The notes: generated from the sequence alone by a model not told the origin. A stretch of 64,000 nt of DNA from Planotetraspora sp. A-T 1434 (GCF_025420585.1 NZ_JAOEGB010000015.1:124001-188000); one strand, 5' to 3'; numbered from the stretch's first letter, positions 37,297 through 47,191 are shown. Translations and numbers: made by a program.

Positions 37297-37695
37297 TTAA
37301 TCGCCCGCCGGTCCCCACAGCAGCTTCTCGACGGCCGCGACAATGGGCAGATCAGCCGGCAGCCATGGGACGTCGTAGAGCTCGCGCGGCTCCAGCCAGC
37401 GCAGCGCCAGGTGTTCGTGGGGATGCGGCACGCCCCTGACGATCTCGGCGAGCCAGACGCGCATCACATAGCCGTTCGAAAGCGGCCAGTCCTCGCCCAC
37501 CCGGCGTCCGACGACGATCTCGACCCCAAGCTCCTCCACGCACTCGCGGATCAGCGCCTCGTGGTCGCTCTCTCCCGGATCGACCTTCCCTCCCGGGAAC
37601 TCCCACCCGCCCCTGAGCGCGGGAGGCTCGGCCCGCTGCGCTGCGAGCAGCCTGCCGCCCTCGACGATCGCGGCCCCCACGACGACCTTCTCCAT
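37297..37695 (-). CDS. NUDIX hydrolase, MutT-like
   Basis: 132-aa (d)NTP pyrophosphohydrolase. The NUDIX box is complete: GGKVDPGESDHEALIREC followed by VEELGV. The small size and the start VVVGAAIVEGGRLLAAQRA match MutT-type 8-oxo-dGTP diphosphatases that sanitise the nucleotide pool. The exact substrate cannot be fixed. Its start lies 6 bp after the stop of the NlpC/P60 gene on the same strand, so it may share the transcript of the type IV secretion-like locus. Confidence 0.9.
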   Translation of the reverse strand: MEKVVVGAAIVEGGRLLAAQRAEPPALRGGWEFPGGKVDPGESDHEALIRECVEELGVEIVVGRRVGEDWPLSNGYVMRVWLAEIVRGVPHPHEHLALRWLEPRELYDVPWLPADLPIVAAVEKLLWGPAGD

Positions 37696-37701
37696 GGCCG
37701 A

Positions 37702-38832
37702 CTAGGTTAGGGCTCTCTTGAGTTGCTCCACCACATCGGCGTTCTCCAGCGGGCGGGTGAAGCCGACGATGTTCGGCCTGTCCTTGTACGTCGTGACCTT
37801 GATGGGTCCGCAGAGCGTGCACCGGGCCTCGACCATCTTCCCCGGTGAGACGACGAGGCCGACGTGTCCCGGATGATCGGCCGACGTGCCGGGGCCGGCG
37901 TTGAAGAACACCAGGTCACCCGGCAGTTCGCTGCCCTCCTGCACCGGCTCGCCGAACGGCCACTGGCCGAAGGTCGTCCGGGGGATCGTCAGCCCGGCGT
38001 TGCGGTAGGCCATGTAGATGATCCCCGAGCAGTCGAAGGCGTCGGGCCCCGTCCCTCCCCATCGGTACGGCTTGCCGCGCTGGGCCAGGGCGTACTCGAG
38101 GATCTTCCGTACGACTTCGCTGGACGCCGTGGCGACATAGCTGGAGTCGCAGTTGGGATCGGCCTCGGCCGGGACGCCGATGTCGCCCGTGGCGTCATAG
38201 CGCTTGGCGATCTCCAGGACCTGGTCGACGTACCACGTCGCCCGGTTGTAGACGAAGATGGCCCTCCGCAGGTCGTCGGGGGCGCCGTTGCGCTTGAGCA
38301 TCTTCGCCGCCCCAAGGATGGCGTCGGCGGGGTTGTAGATGTCGCCGTATCCGTCGCCGTCGCCGTCCGAGGCGTAGCCGTTGACCCCTGAGCCGATCTT
38401 TATCTTGGCCTTGCCGCCCCAGGTGCTGACCAGGAACTGCATCGGCCCTGCCGCGCCCGCGTAGTTCGTGCCGCTCTGGACACCGGGCAGCTTCGACCGG
38501 CCGTGGTCGGTCTCCCGCTTCCCGATGGCGGCGAGGACGTTCCACTGGACGCCGATCTTCTGACCGAACTTCTTGTACAGCTGGAGATATTCGGAGGGGA
38601 TGTCCGAACGGGCGGTCTCGGAGAGGTCCACGGCGGTGGCCGCCTCCGCGCAGTCCTCCCCCGAGCGCCCGCCGAGGATGATCGACGGGGACGGGGTCAT
38701 CAGGATGATCGACCCGAACAGCGTCATCGGGACGATGAAGGCCAGCGCGACGGCGATTCCGCGCCAGGAGAGGCTCCTGGCCGCGACCCGCCCCCACAAC
38801 CCCCGAAACGGCGTGCGTGGCGGCGCTGTCAC
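37702..38832 (-). CDS. Bifunctional peptidoglycan hydrolase (transglycosylase + NlpC/P60)
   Basis: 376 aa. A transmembrane helix (IAVALAFIVPMTLFGSIILM) anchors it; then a lytic transglycosylase domain with catalytic Glu in IGKRETDHGRS and AGPMQFLVSTW, and a C-terminal NlpC/P60 endopeptidase with Cys in FDCSGIIYMAYRNAG and His in HPGHVGLVV. This pair of domains is typical of cell-wall hydrolases in Gram-positive conjugation systems (Tn916 Orf14, VirB1-like). The GTG start overlaps the upstream VirB8-like gene by GTGA. It likely opens the wall for the secretion apparatus. Confidence 0.9.
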   Translation of the reverse strand: MTAPPRTPFRGLWGRVAARSLSWRGIAVALAFIVPMTLFGSIILMTPSPSIILGGRSGEDCAEAATAVDLSETARSDIPSEYLQLYKKFGQKIGVQWNVLAAIGKRETDHGRSKLPGVQSGTNYAGAAGPMQFLVSTWGGKAKIKIGSGVNGYASDGDGDGYGDIYNPADAILGAAKMLKRNGAPDDLRRAIFVYNRATWYVDQVLEIAKRYDATGDIGVPAEADPNCDSSYVATASSEVVRKILEYALAQRGKPYRWGGTGPDAFDCSGIIYMAYRNAGLTIPRTTFGQWPFGEPVQEGSELPGDLVFFNAGPGTSADHPGHVGLVVSPGKMVEARCTLCGPIKVTTYKDRPNIVGFTRPLENADVVEQLKRALT

Positions 38833-39473
38833 GGCGACGAGTCCCCGTCCTGCCCGGCGTCGGCCGGCTCCAGGTCGTAGATCCGCCAGTCGGTGCCGAC
38901 CTTGACCACGGTCACGGCGTACTGGTCGCTCTGCGTCTTGCCGCCGCTCTTGGCCGTCACCTGCCGGGCCGAGTCGACGACGAACACCACCATGTTGGCG
39001 GACATGTCACGAATCGACGCCACCTTGGCCGTTCCCCGGGAGACCACCTGGTCGGCGCGGTTCTGGGACACCAGCCCCGGGTCCGTCATGGCCTTGGTGA
39101 GCTGCGCGCCGAAGTCGTCGGTCGCGAACGCCTTGAGCCGCCCGGCGAAGGCCGCCGGGTCCTCGCCGTACTGGAACGTGCCGTACGACTCGGTGAACCG
39201 CCGGGCGAAGTCCGCCGCCGCGCCGAGCTCCTGCCTCGACAGCGGCAGGTACTGGTAGACGTCGAACGTGCCCGGCGTGCTGGCGACCTGGGTCGGCTGC
39301 TGCGTGGGAGCGGCCGCCGCGGTCGACGGGACGACGGCCTGTTCCCTGGTCGGACCGCTGCCGCCTCCGGACGACGGGCTCATCGTCAGGTAGACGCCGA
39401 CGGCGGCCAGCACCACCACGGCGCCGGCGAAGGCGAGCCCTTTCCTCCGGTCGCTTCCCTGGGTCGTCGTCAT
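38829..39473 (-). CDS. VirB8-like membrane protein
   Basis: 214 aa with a short cytoplasmic tail, one transmembrane helix (GLAFAGAVVVLAAVGVYL), a Ser/Thr/Pro linker and a C-terminal domain of NTF2/VirB8-like size (ADFARRFTESYGTF ... YAVTVVKVGTDWRIYDLE). The ATG at 39473 has GGAG eight bases upstream. Position between the VirB6-like and peptidoglycan hydrolase genes supports a structural part of a type IV secretion-like apparatus. The assignment to VirB8 rests on layout and context. Confidence 0.65.
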   Translation of the reverse strand: MTTTQGSDRRKGLAFAGAVVVLAAVGVYLTMSPSSGGGSGPTREQAVVPSTAAAAPTQQPTQVASTPGTFDVYQYLPLSRQELGAAADFARRFTESYGTFQYGEDPAAFAGRLKAFATDDFGAQLTKAMTDPGLVSQNRADQVVSRGTAKVASIRDMSANMVVFVVDSARQVTAKSGGKTQSDQYAVTVVKVGTDWRIYDLEPADAGQDGDSSP

Positions 39474-39489
39474 GGGTGGCTCCGCGCCC

Positions 39490-41835
39490 TCACGAGTCGC
39501 TGTCGGCGGGCCGCGCCCAGAACGGCGCGGGGCCGTCGTCGGACCCTCGCCCGCTGTCCCCCCTGCTCGGGAGCCACAGAGGGGGCGCCTCCGACGACCG
39601 TGACCTGCTCTCCCGCGGCGGCGCGGGACGCGGCCGGGCGCCCGAACCGCCCGAGCCGGAGCCGGAACCACCGCCGAACAGGCCGCCGCCCCCACCGGAC
39701 GAACGGCCGCTCGACGAGCGACCCCCGGATGAACGCCCACCGGACGAACGGCCTCCCGACCCCCGAGAGCCGCTCGGCGTGGAGGGCCGCGAGGCCCAGC
39801 CTCCGGATCGGCCGCTGAACCAGCCCCCGCCGCCGCCGGATCCGGAACTCGGCGAACCCGAGCCGGAGGATCCCCGAGAGCCCGCACCCGAAGGCGGGGA
39901 ACCGGAGCCCGTGCTGGGACCCGCGGGCGACGGAACCCGGGCCGGCCCGGCGGGCCGTACAGGACTCGACGGCCTCACCCCGGTGAGGTTGAGCGGCGGC
40001 GCCGAGCCGGTGCGGGGAACCGCTCCGCCGGCCTTGCGCCGCCCGGCGGCCTGCGCCTCGGTCTCCAGAGGCACGGGCTGCGCCCCGGCCCTCGCGCCGG
40101 CCTGACCGGCGGCGGCACCGGCACCGGCGGCGCCTTCCTCGCCCCGGACTCGGCCCTGGGCCACCGCGGAGGCGGCAGCGGCCGCGCTGCCCGCTCCGCT
40201 CGCCATCGCGGCCGCGCCGATGACCGGCTCGGCCTTGCGCAGCCCCCAGCGGGCCGCGCGCGTGGCGGCCACAGGAGGCAGGGCGTTGGCCGCCCGCGAC
40301 AGGGTTGGCGCGGCGGCGGCCTCCCCGAGCATCCGCGTCGCGATCGTGTGGCCGTCCATGGAGGCGAACAGGTGCTGGAACGGCCGCCGGTAGAAGAACA
40401 CCGCGATCGTCAGCAGCGCCATGAACATGATCTGCATGCCCCATGGCAGGTTGGTGGAAATGATCAGCGAATAGCCGTAGATCAGGATGCCGAGCACGAG
40501 CGCCAGTACGGCCTGCCGGAGGAGCGTGCCGACCAGCATCTCGACCCAGCGCATCGCGATGATCCGCCCCGAGCCTGGATGCACGCCGATCAGCAGGAAC
40601 ACCGGCCCGAGCATCAGCAGCAGCAGGAAGCCCACCTTCAGCACGAGCAGCGACACCGCGACCAGGAAGATGAGCACACCGGCGACCATGGCCGCGATGA
40701 ACGCGCCGATCGCGATGCCGAGGCGGCCGGTCCAGTCCTTGCCCTGGAGCAGGAAGAACACCGAGGTGTTCTCCAGAGGCTTGACGACCTCCTCCTCGAA
40801 GCGCTTCTGGTGGGCGTCGCTGCCGGGCATCTGCTTGGCGGCCTGCTCGTCGGCGTCGATCGCCTGGATGTCGAGCAGCTTGGAGCCGAAGGCGCGCACC
40901 ACCGGAGCGTTTGCGTCGGCCGTGCCGAACTCGCCCATCAGCCACGGCTTGCAGACCAGCGTGGACCACAGCGCGTCGGCGTTCTGAGCGACGCCGGGCG
41001 TGCCCGTGTGGCCGTATCCGCCCGCTTGAGCCTGCGCGGTGGTGTCGCCCTTCGCCGGAAGACACGAGGCCCCGCCCGCGCCCGGAAGTCCGGAGAAGGC
41101 GGAGTTGATCACCTCGCCGGTCTTGTCGGTCACCGTCTTCCCCAGCCCGGTGAAGTCGCCGGGGCGGCTGAAGAACCAGATCGCCACGGTGACCGCCAGC
41201 ACCATCCAGATGACGCCCTCGGTGGTCGTGGTCGCCCGCTTGCGGATCAGGCCGAACCAGGCCAGCCAGATCGCGCCGAGGATGACGATCGGCCGCAGAT
41301 AGGGCCAGTACATGGCGTTGGCCAGGTTTGTGACGATCTTGTCGACCACGTCCTTGATGGGTTGCAGCGGCCCTTCGGTGGCCGCCGCCTGGTAGGTCGT
41401 GATCGTCAGCCGGTCGACGGCCTTGGCCCACGAGAAGATCGTGTTCGCCCAGGCGTTACCGAGCACCGCCGCCACGTCGGAGCAGCCCAGCCCGTAGGTG
41501 TGCCAGAACTGCCCGGCCATGCCGTACCGGTCGTAGTTGGTGGCGGCCGTCTTCGGGGCGGGCGCCACGCCGGTCAGCGTCCCGGCTCCGACGCTCGCGC
41601 CGGTGGCGGCGCCCGTGTCTCCGTTGTCGGGCGCCGGAGCCTTGACCAGGCCGTCGACTCCCCCGCCCACGCTTTCGGGCGCGAGGTCGGACGACAGGTC
41701 ACACGGCCCGACCGCGCTCGCCGTGTCGACCGGGAAGACCAGTGGCAGCGTCACGAACGCCGCGAAGACGACGAGGAGCAGGGCGAGCCTGCGCCGAACT
41801 CCGGACCGACCGCGACCGTTCCTGCGCAATCTCAA
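39490..41835 (-). CDS. TrbL/VirB6-like polytopic membrane protein
   Basis: 781 aa. Signal-like N-terminus (LALLLVVFAAFVTLPLVFPV), an extracytoplasmic region, several membrane helices in the middle (PIVILGAIWLAWFGLI, AFIAAMVAGVLIFLVAVSLLVL, LLLLMLGPVFLLIGV, IMFMALLTIAVFFY), then about 250 residues of low-complexity Gly/Ser/Pro/Arg tail. The core matches TrbL/VirB6 channel components. The start is TTG at 41835, overlapping the VirB4 stop. The long disordered cytoplasmic tail is unusual for VirB6 proteins. Confidence 0.78.
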   Translation of the reverse strand: MRLRRNGRGRSGVRRRLALLLVVFAAFVTLPLVFPVDTASAVGPCDLSSDLAPESVGGGVDGLVKAPAPDNGDTGAATGASVGAGTLTGVAPAPKTAATNYDRYGMAGQFWHTYGLGCSDVAAVLGNAWANTIFSWAKAVDRLTITTYQAAATEGPLQPIKDVVDKIVTNLANAMYWPYLRPIVILGAIWLAWFGLIRKRATTTTEGVIWMVLAVTVAIWFFSRPGDFTGLGKTVTDKTGEVINSAFSGLPGAGGASCLPAKGDTTAQAQAGGYGHTGTPGVAQNADALWSTLVCKPWLMGEFGTADANAPVVRAFGSKLLDIQAIDADEQAAKQMPGSDAHQKRFEEEVVKPLENTSVFFLLQGKDWTGRLGIAIGAFIAAMVAGVLIFLVAVSLLVLKVGFLLLLMLGPVFLLIGVHPGSGRIIAMRWVEMLVGTLLRQAVLALVLGILIYGYSLIISTNLPWGMQIMFMALLTIAVFFYRRPFQHLFASMDGHTIATRMLGEAAAAPTLSRAANALPPVAATRAARWGLRKAEPVIGAAAMASGAGSAAAAASAVAQGRVRGEEGAAGAGAAAGQAGARAGAQPVPLETEAQAAGRRKAGGAVPRTGSAPPLNLTGVRPSSPVRPAGPARVPSPAGPSTGSGSPPSGAGSRGSSGSGSPSSGSGGGGGWFSGRSGGWASRPSTPSGSRGSGGRSSGGRSSGGRSSSGRSSGGGGGLFGGGSGSGSGGSGARPRPAPPRESRSRSSEAPPLWLPSRGDSGRGSDDGPAPFWARPADSDS

Positions 41836-44309
41836 GACCGCACCTCCTGCGCGACCCCCGACCGACCGGAGCCCCCGTCAAGAAGATCATGCCCGTTCTC
41901 GCTTGGTTTGTCGTGCGTCGGATTGGTGTCGAGCCAACGCAGCAGTTCCTCCGAGATCAGGTCCACCCCGATACGGCCCGCCCGGCCGTCCAGATCCCGG
42001 AACACGCACTCGCCGTTGCCGAGCGAGCGAAGCACGCCCTTGTGCTCCTCCGACGGGTCCACGCCGAGAAGCTCCATCACGTGCTCGACCTCCACCCGCT
42101 CCGTGGAGCGGAACGCGAAGACCGACGACAGGCAGTTGGTCACCTGCTCGCTGAGCAGGTCACCGGCGTTCTGCGACACCAGGACGAGCGCCGTGTTGCG
42201 GGACCGGCCCATCCTGGAGACCTCGGGCACCAGCTTGGCGCCCTCCGGCGTGGACGTGATCGCCCACGCCTCGTCAAGGAAGATCGCCTTGGGAGTCCGC
42301 CGGTCGAGGCCGTTCATCAGCCGCCGGGCGAACTGCGAGACGAGATAGAGCAGGGCGACCGACAGCCGCTGCTCGTAGGAGTAGTCGTCGCGGACGGTCG
42401 TGACGTCCGGCAGGGTCAGCCCGCCCAGCGTGAAGACCGTCGTCCACCCCTCGGTGTCGATCTGGTCGCCTCCCGACGGGTCGAAGCAGAGCCTGGCCAG
42501 GTGCATCTCGGACATCGAGCGCAGCACGGCCCCGAGGTTCTTCGACGCCGGGTCCGCCGACTTCTCCAGATGGTCGACCACCTTGCCGAGGGACGGGTCG
42601 GGCTCGTTGGAGACCGCCGCCACCGCCTGGATCATCGCCGACTCGCGCTCCTCCGACATGCGCGGGAGGAGCAGGCGCAGCGTCTCGCTGGCCATCGTCT
42701 TCTTGGCCGCGATGTCGTCGCCGAACGAGAACGGGTCGAGCAGGCCGGGCGCGGCCGAGCCGAGCGGGATGATCCGCGCCCTCCGGCCGCGCCGGTGGAG
42801 GAGCTGCACGAGCGACTCGGCGTCGCCCTTGGGGTCGATGACCGCGACCGTCACGCCGCGCAGGGCCATCTGGTAGATGAGCAGCAGGGCGAGGGTCGTC
42901 TTGCCGCCGCCGGGCTCACCCGTGATCGCGATGGCCGTCGGGCGGTTGCGCGTCGCCGCCACCAGCGGGTCGAAGTGGACGATGCTGCGGGCCCGCCCCA
43001 GGGTCTCCCCGATGTACGGCCCGACCCACCCGGCGTTCGACTCGTCGACCCGGTCGCCGAGCTCGACGGTCGCGGTGGCCATGCCTCCCGCGATCGTTCG
43101 CAGCGGCTGCCTCTGCGCGTACGCGTTGACCCGGATCTTCTCCCCCGGAAGGGCCTCGCAGAACAGCGAGAACTGGTCACCGGTGGAGTTGACCACGTCG
43201 ATGCCCAGGTCGCGGTAGTGCTCCACGACAGCCTCGACCCGCTGGACGCAGATCTCCTCCGTGGGCGCGCTCACGCTCAGCCGGTGCCAGCCGTACACGA
43301 AGGGGAGGCGCTCCTTGGTGATCCCGTGCTCCAGCATCCGGGCGGCGTCGATCTGCTCCGCCAGCGCGAGCGGCGCCTCCGCTCCCGCCTCACGGATGTG
43401 GATGTCCATGTCGCGGGCGTGGGCGAGCTTGCGCGCCACGTCCTTGCTGGCCCGGACCGGCGGGATCAGCCGCATCCTGCTGGAGATCTCCACCGGGAAC
43501 GGAAGCTGGTCGGCGAAGTGCAGCCACGGCTCCCCGTCGGGAAAGGCCATGAGGTCGGGGAAGCGGGCGAACGACAGGTGGGCCGTGAAGGAGTCGCCCG
43601 ACGGCTGCTCGATCCGCAGCAGCGACCGGCCGTTGTGGATCTGCCCCTCGACCAGCGACTCGATCTCGCCCTTGCCCCATCTGCGGCGCGGCGAGGCCGA
43701 CGGAAGCGGCTCGCCGAGCGCACCCGCGGCGGCGTGCTGGAACAGCCAGGCGATCTCGGTGGAGGTGGCGTGGCGGGCGTAGAGGGCGCTGGAGGCGAGG
43801 GCGCGGCCGAGCCGTTCCGCTCCGTCCGTCCACCGCTCGATCTCCCGCTCGGGGACGTGGTCGTCGTCGATCCCGAGGGCCTTCTCGCTCCGCTGGTAGA
43901 ACCCGAAGAGCTGGGCCAGCACTCCCGAGCCGAGCTGGGCGCCACGCGGGCCGAGCCGTACGCCGAGGTAGACCTCCTTGCTCCAGAAGTCCTTCGCCCA
44001 GACGTGCCGGTACATCTCCTCCAGGTACTCACGCCAGCCCGGGCCCTCGTCGGAGGTGTTGTTGAGCGCCATCGCCCACTCGGCGGCCGGATAGGCCCGG
44101 TGGGCGATGCGCAGGTGCACCTCGGCGTCGGGCATCCTGATGGCCGCCAGCGCGATCGTGATGTTGTTGGCGAGCGCCTCGCGCTCCTCGGGGGTGAGGA
44201 ACTCGTAGCTCACCGTCGGCAGCCGGAAGTATGCCCACGCCGCCGAGTCGGTCAGAAGGACGCGATCGTCGAAGTACCGCACCGCGAGGCGGCTTCGCGC
44301 CCTGCTCAT
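41832..44309 (-). CDS. VirB4/TraC-family secretion ATPase
   Basis: 825-aa ATPase that powers type IV secretion systems. Walker A is ITGEPGGGKTTLALL (about residue 461), Walker B AIFLDEAWAI (about 674), and SQNAGDLLS follows as the usual sensor region. The N-terminal half is the VirB4 CagE/TrbE-type domain. The ATG at 44309 overlaps the stop of the upstream ParA-like gene. It is the best-conserved gene of the locus and marks it as secretion or conjugation machinery. Confidence 0.9.
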   Translation of the reverse strand: MSRARSRLAVRYFDDRVLLTDSAAWAYFRLPTVSYEFLTPEEREALANNITIALAAIRMPDAEVHLRIAHRAYPAAEWAMALNNTSDEGPGWREYLEEMYRHVWAKDFWSKEVYLGVRLGPRGAQLGSGVLAQLFGFYQRSEKALGIDDDHVPEREIERWTDGAERLGRALASSALYARHATSTEIAWLFQHAAAGALGEPLPSASPRRRWGKGEIESLVEGQIHNGRSLLRIEQPSGDSFTAHLSFARFPDLMAFPDGEPWLHFADQLPFPVEISSRMRLIPPVRASKDVARKLAHARDMDIHIREAGAEAPLALAEQIDAARMLEHGITKERLPFVYGWHRLSVSAPTEEICVQRVEAVVEHYRDLGIDVVNSTGDQFSLFCEALPGEKIRVNAYAQRQPLRTIAGGMATATVELGDRVDESNAGWVGPYIGETLGRARSIVHFDPLVAATRNRPTAIAITGEPGGGKTTLALLLIYQMALRGVTVAVIDPKGDAESLVQLLHRRGRRARIIPLGSAAPGLLDPFSFGDDIAAKKTMASETLRLLLPRMSEERESAMIQAVAAVSNEPDPSLGKVVDHLEKSADPASKNLGAVLRSMSEMHLARLCFDPSGGDQIDTEGWTTVFTLGGLTLPDVTTVRDDYSYEQRLSVALLYLVSQFARRLMNGLDRRTPKAIFLDEAWAITSTPEGAKLVPEVSRMGRSRNTALVLVSQNAGDLLSEQVTNCLSSVFAFRSTERVEVEHVMELLGVDPSEEHKGVLRSLGNGECVFRDLDGRAGRIGVDLISEELLRWLDTNPTHDKPSENGHDLLDGGSGRSGVAQEVRS

Positions 44310-46882
44310 TATCTCGCCACCTCCTGCTTGGCCTGGATCGCCGCCAGGCCATTCACGATCACTCCCGCAAGTGCAACGTACGCCCTGCGGCCGCCGGTCC
44401 GGAGGTGGTTGACGTCAACCGGTTCAGGACGCCCGGGAGCGAGCTCGTCCTCCCACGGGACGCGGACGATCGCCCGGCACCGGCCGCTGGCCACCGCCTC
44501 GGCCTGTTCGACGTCCGGAAGGCTCCGGCGGCTCACGCCGTTGATCACCATCACCGCTCTGCGCCGCAGGTCCGAGCAGCCATGGCCGTCGAGCCACTCG
44601 TACGTCATCGCGATCGCGTCCGGCGCGTCCTCGCTCGCCGGGGCGACCAGCACTAACTGGTCGGCGTACGGCAGCAGCCGCGCCGCGAGCGAAGCCGCGG
44701 GGTCCACCACGATCAGGCGGTAGTGCCGGTCGAGTGCGCTGAGAGTCCGCCGCCAGTCGGCCAGGCGCGCGCGGTCCGCCAGCCGCTGGGCGGCCCCGTC
44801 GTCGGTGTCCGCGCCGACGACCTCCAGGCCCGACTCGCAGCGGGTCGTGTACGCCCGCATGCCGAGGTAGCCGCTCACCGTGTCCGAGCCTTCGAGGAGA
44901 GAGCTCAGCGTCTCGGGCGACTCGGCCTGGATCCTGCTCGTCAACGTGTTGTCACCGGTGTTCGCGTCGAGGGCCAGCACCCGGTCCTGCCGGTAGCGGG
45001 CCAGCGTGTGCCCCAGCATCAGCGCCGTCGTCGTCTGTCCCGCGCCGCCGGTGCAGCCCAGCACCATGATCCGCCTGCTGGACGTGAGGACCGTGCGGGT
45101 CCGCGCCTCGTCGATCTCCATTCCGTCGGTACGGCTCCCGCCGACGACGACCTGGGCGAGCCTGCGCCAGCCACCCGAGGGGTCACGCCCCACGACGGAC
45201 TCCACGCGACGGACCCTGGGCGGCTCGTCCGCCGGAGCGGCGGGCGTGGGAGCGGTTCTCGGAGCCGGAGGCACGGCCGGGCTGGCCGGGCCCCCGGGCC
45301 CGCCGCTCAGCGGTCCCGCCGGAACAGCCCGGATCGACACCCCCGCAGCCCCCGCGGACGCGTCGCCCGGTTCCCTGCCGCCCTGCTGCCTGCCGCGAGG
45401 TTCCGCCGCGCCACCCCGGGGTGCCCCCATCCGAGGCTCCGCCGCCTCAGCGCCCGGCCGGGGCTCAGGCCGCCGGACCAGGCGCGGCGGCTGCCCCTTC
45501 CTGTGCTGCTCCCGAGCGTCCATGCGGTCGTCGGCCGCATCCGAGGGCTCCCTCGGTTGCTCGTCAGATGCGCTCTCGCGCTCGTCCGGAACAGCCGTCG
45601 TGATGGGCTGCTCCACTGCGGGCTGTTGGCTTGGCTTCTCTCCCAAGATGTGTGCGGGATCAACGTCAGTGCCGGCGCCCTCCACATCCGGGCCACTGGG
45701 CCGCCCACGATCGGGGCCGCTCGGCCGTACGGCATCGCGAGCGCTGTACCGCACGGCATCCCGGCCGCTGGACTGCTTGATGGCGTCGGCAGCACTGGGC
45801 GAAACGGTGTCCTCCGCGCCGGTGGGCCGTACCGGATCCAAGGCGGCGGGCCGTGCGGCGGGAGGCTCAGCGGAGGCGGCCAGCCTGCGGAGCCGTCGGA
45901 GCGCCTCCGTGCCGATGGGCGGGATGGCGGCGGCCGGTTCCCCGGAGGCCGCTCCAGCGGATCCTGCCCGCTCCACCGAGCTTGATTGCTCCGCCACTCC
46001 GGGCAGTTCGGCTGGGGGCGCCGGGTCCGGGGCGGCACGCTCGGACGGCTCCGGCATGTAGAAGACCGGCTGGCCTGGGGCGACTTCCGCACGGCTGTGC
46101 CCCGGCGGGAGCCCCTTCGCGGGGGCGGCAGCCGTACTCCACGACGCCGCAGTGGAGGTGTCGGCCACCGGGGCCGCGGCGGCGGCAGCGGCGGCGACCG
46201 CCGGGTGCACCGTCCCAGGAGGGCCCGGCGCAGCGGGCTCGGCGGCCGGAGGAGGGACGGCTGCGAGGCCGGGCACGGAGCGGGCGGGAGCGGCGCGCTC
46301 CGGGGACCACGGCTCGACGGCCCTGGCCCTGCCCCTGCCTCCGGCCGGAGCGGGTGGCTTGGCCATGACGGCGGCGGGAGCCTTGGCCGGTGCCGTACGG
46401 CCGGCCTTGCCAGGCTTGTTCGCCGCCTTGCCGGCGGCCTTCTTGGCCGCTTTGGCGGCCGGCTTGCGCGGCTCCTGGGCCGTTACCGCCTCCTCCATGC
46501 CGAGCGACGGCAGTGGAGCGGTCCGCCAGACACGCGCCGTGAAGGTGATCTCGCCGGGCTCGCTGACGGGGGCCATGCGGCACCACGTGCGCGGCTCGGC
46601 CATGTAGCGGAGCTGCGACTGCAGGAGCTCCGTCAGTCGCTTGCTCTCGATGACGGGCCGGGTGGAAAGCCAGGTCAGGACGCCCGGAGGGACCAGGTAG
46701 AGGACATGCCAGGGAGCCGCGAACGGCAGGCCGATGAGGTAGAGGAACAGCGACCACGGGGCGAGCACGCCCACGAACACACCGATCCAGACGATGGGAA
46801 GCGGCATCGGCAGCCGTAGGTCGTACAGCTTGTACAGCCGCTTCTCAATTCGCCAAATATTGGTATATGTGGGCAGATCCAC
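44309..46882 (-). CDS. TcpE-like membrane domain fused to a ParA/MinD-type ATPase
   Basis: 857 aa in three parts. Residues 1 to about 130 resemble the conjugation protein TcpE (PTYTNIWRIEKRLYKLYDL, two membrane helices, PPGVLTWLSTRPVIESKRL). A middle region of about 450 residues is Ala/Pro/Arg/Lys-rich and disordered. The last 250 or so residues are a ParA/MinD-type ATPase (VLGCTGGAGQTTTALML, then LALDANTGDN, LIVVDPAASL). The P-loop has Gln where Lys is expected. The GTG at 46882 is the start. It may act in assembly or polar placement of the apparatus (inference). Confidence 0.75.
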   Translation of the reverse strand: MDLPTYTNIWRIEKRLYKLYDLRLPMPLPIVWIGVFVGVLAPWSLFLYLIGLPFAAPWHVLYLVPPGVLTWLSTRPVIESKRLTELLQSQLRYMAEPRTWCRMAPVSEPGEITFTARVWRTAPLPSLGMEEAVTAQEPRKPAAKAAKKAAGKAANKPGKAGRTAPAKAPAAVMAKPPAPAGGRGRARAVEPWSPERAAPARSVPGLAAVPPPAAEPAAPGPPGTVHPAVAAAAAAAAPVADTSTAASWSTAAAPAKGLPPGHSRAEVAPGQPVFYMPEPSERAAPDPAPPAELPGVAEQSSSVERAGSAGAASGEPAAAIPPIGTEALRRLRRLAASAEPPAARPAALDPVRPTGAEDTVSPSAADAIKQSSGRDAVRYSARDAVRPSGPDRGRPSGPDVEGAGTDVDPAHILGEKPSQQPAVEQPITTAVPDERESASDEQPREPSDAADDRMDAREQHRKGQPPRLVRRPEPRPGAEAAEPRMGAPRGGAAEPRGRQQGGREPGDASAGAAGVSIRAVPAGPLSGGPGGPASPAVPPAPRTAPTPAAPADEPPRVRRVESVVGRDPSGGWRRLAQVVVGGSRTDGMEIDEARTRTVLTSSRRIMVLGCTGGAGQTTTALMLGHTLARYRQDRVLALDANTGDNTLTSRIQAESPETLSSLLEGSDTVSGYLGMRAYTTRCESGLEVVGADTDDGAAQRLADRARLADWRRTLSALDRHYRLIVVDPAASLAARLLPYADQLVLVAPASEDAPDAIAMTYEWLDGHGCSDLRRRAVMVINGVSRRSLPDVEQAEAVASGRCRAIVRVPWEDELAPGRPEPVDVNHLRTGGRRAYVALAGVIVNGLAAIQAKQEVAR

Positions 46883-46903
46883 CCGTTCCTCCTCTCCGCC
46901 GGA

Positions 46904-47191
46904 TCACTTGATGCCGAGCGCGCCCGCGATCGCCTTCGCCGTCACCTCGATGATGTTGGGGACATAGAAGATCACGCCGATTGCGATCGCCAGGATGATG
47001 AACTGCACAAATCTGGTGATCTCTCGGGTGAAGAGGAAGAAGATGGCCACGACGGAGACGACCGCGAGGAAAAGCGGGGCGAAGAAGGTGCGGAGGAAGT
47101 CCGCCAGGCCCGCGGTGTTGATTCCCGTCGTCGGCGGGGGCGACGGACTGGCCAGTGTGAAAACACCGTCCACCATGGTTTTCAGGATCAA
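46904..47191 (-). CDS. Small two-helix membrane protein of the secretion locus
   Basis: 95 aa with two hydrophobic segments (FLAVVSVVAIFFLF and FVQFIILAIAIGVIFYV). The size, topology and place in the operon recall VirB2/TrbC-type pilin-like or PrgI-like subunits, but no specific motif proves it. The TTG at 47191 is supported by GGGAGG eight bases upstream. Confidence 0.7.
   Translation of the reverse strand: MILKTMVDGVFTLASPSPPPTTGINTAGLADFLRTFFAPLFLAVVSVVAIFFLFTREITRFVQFIILAIAIGVIFYVPNIIEVTAKAIAGALGIK

Noticed and set aside
41742-44723. 993-codon open frame on the + strand opposite virB4
   Set aside because: Antisense to a VirB4 ATPase with intact Walker motifs; no recognisable domain of its own.
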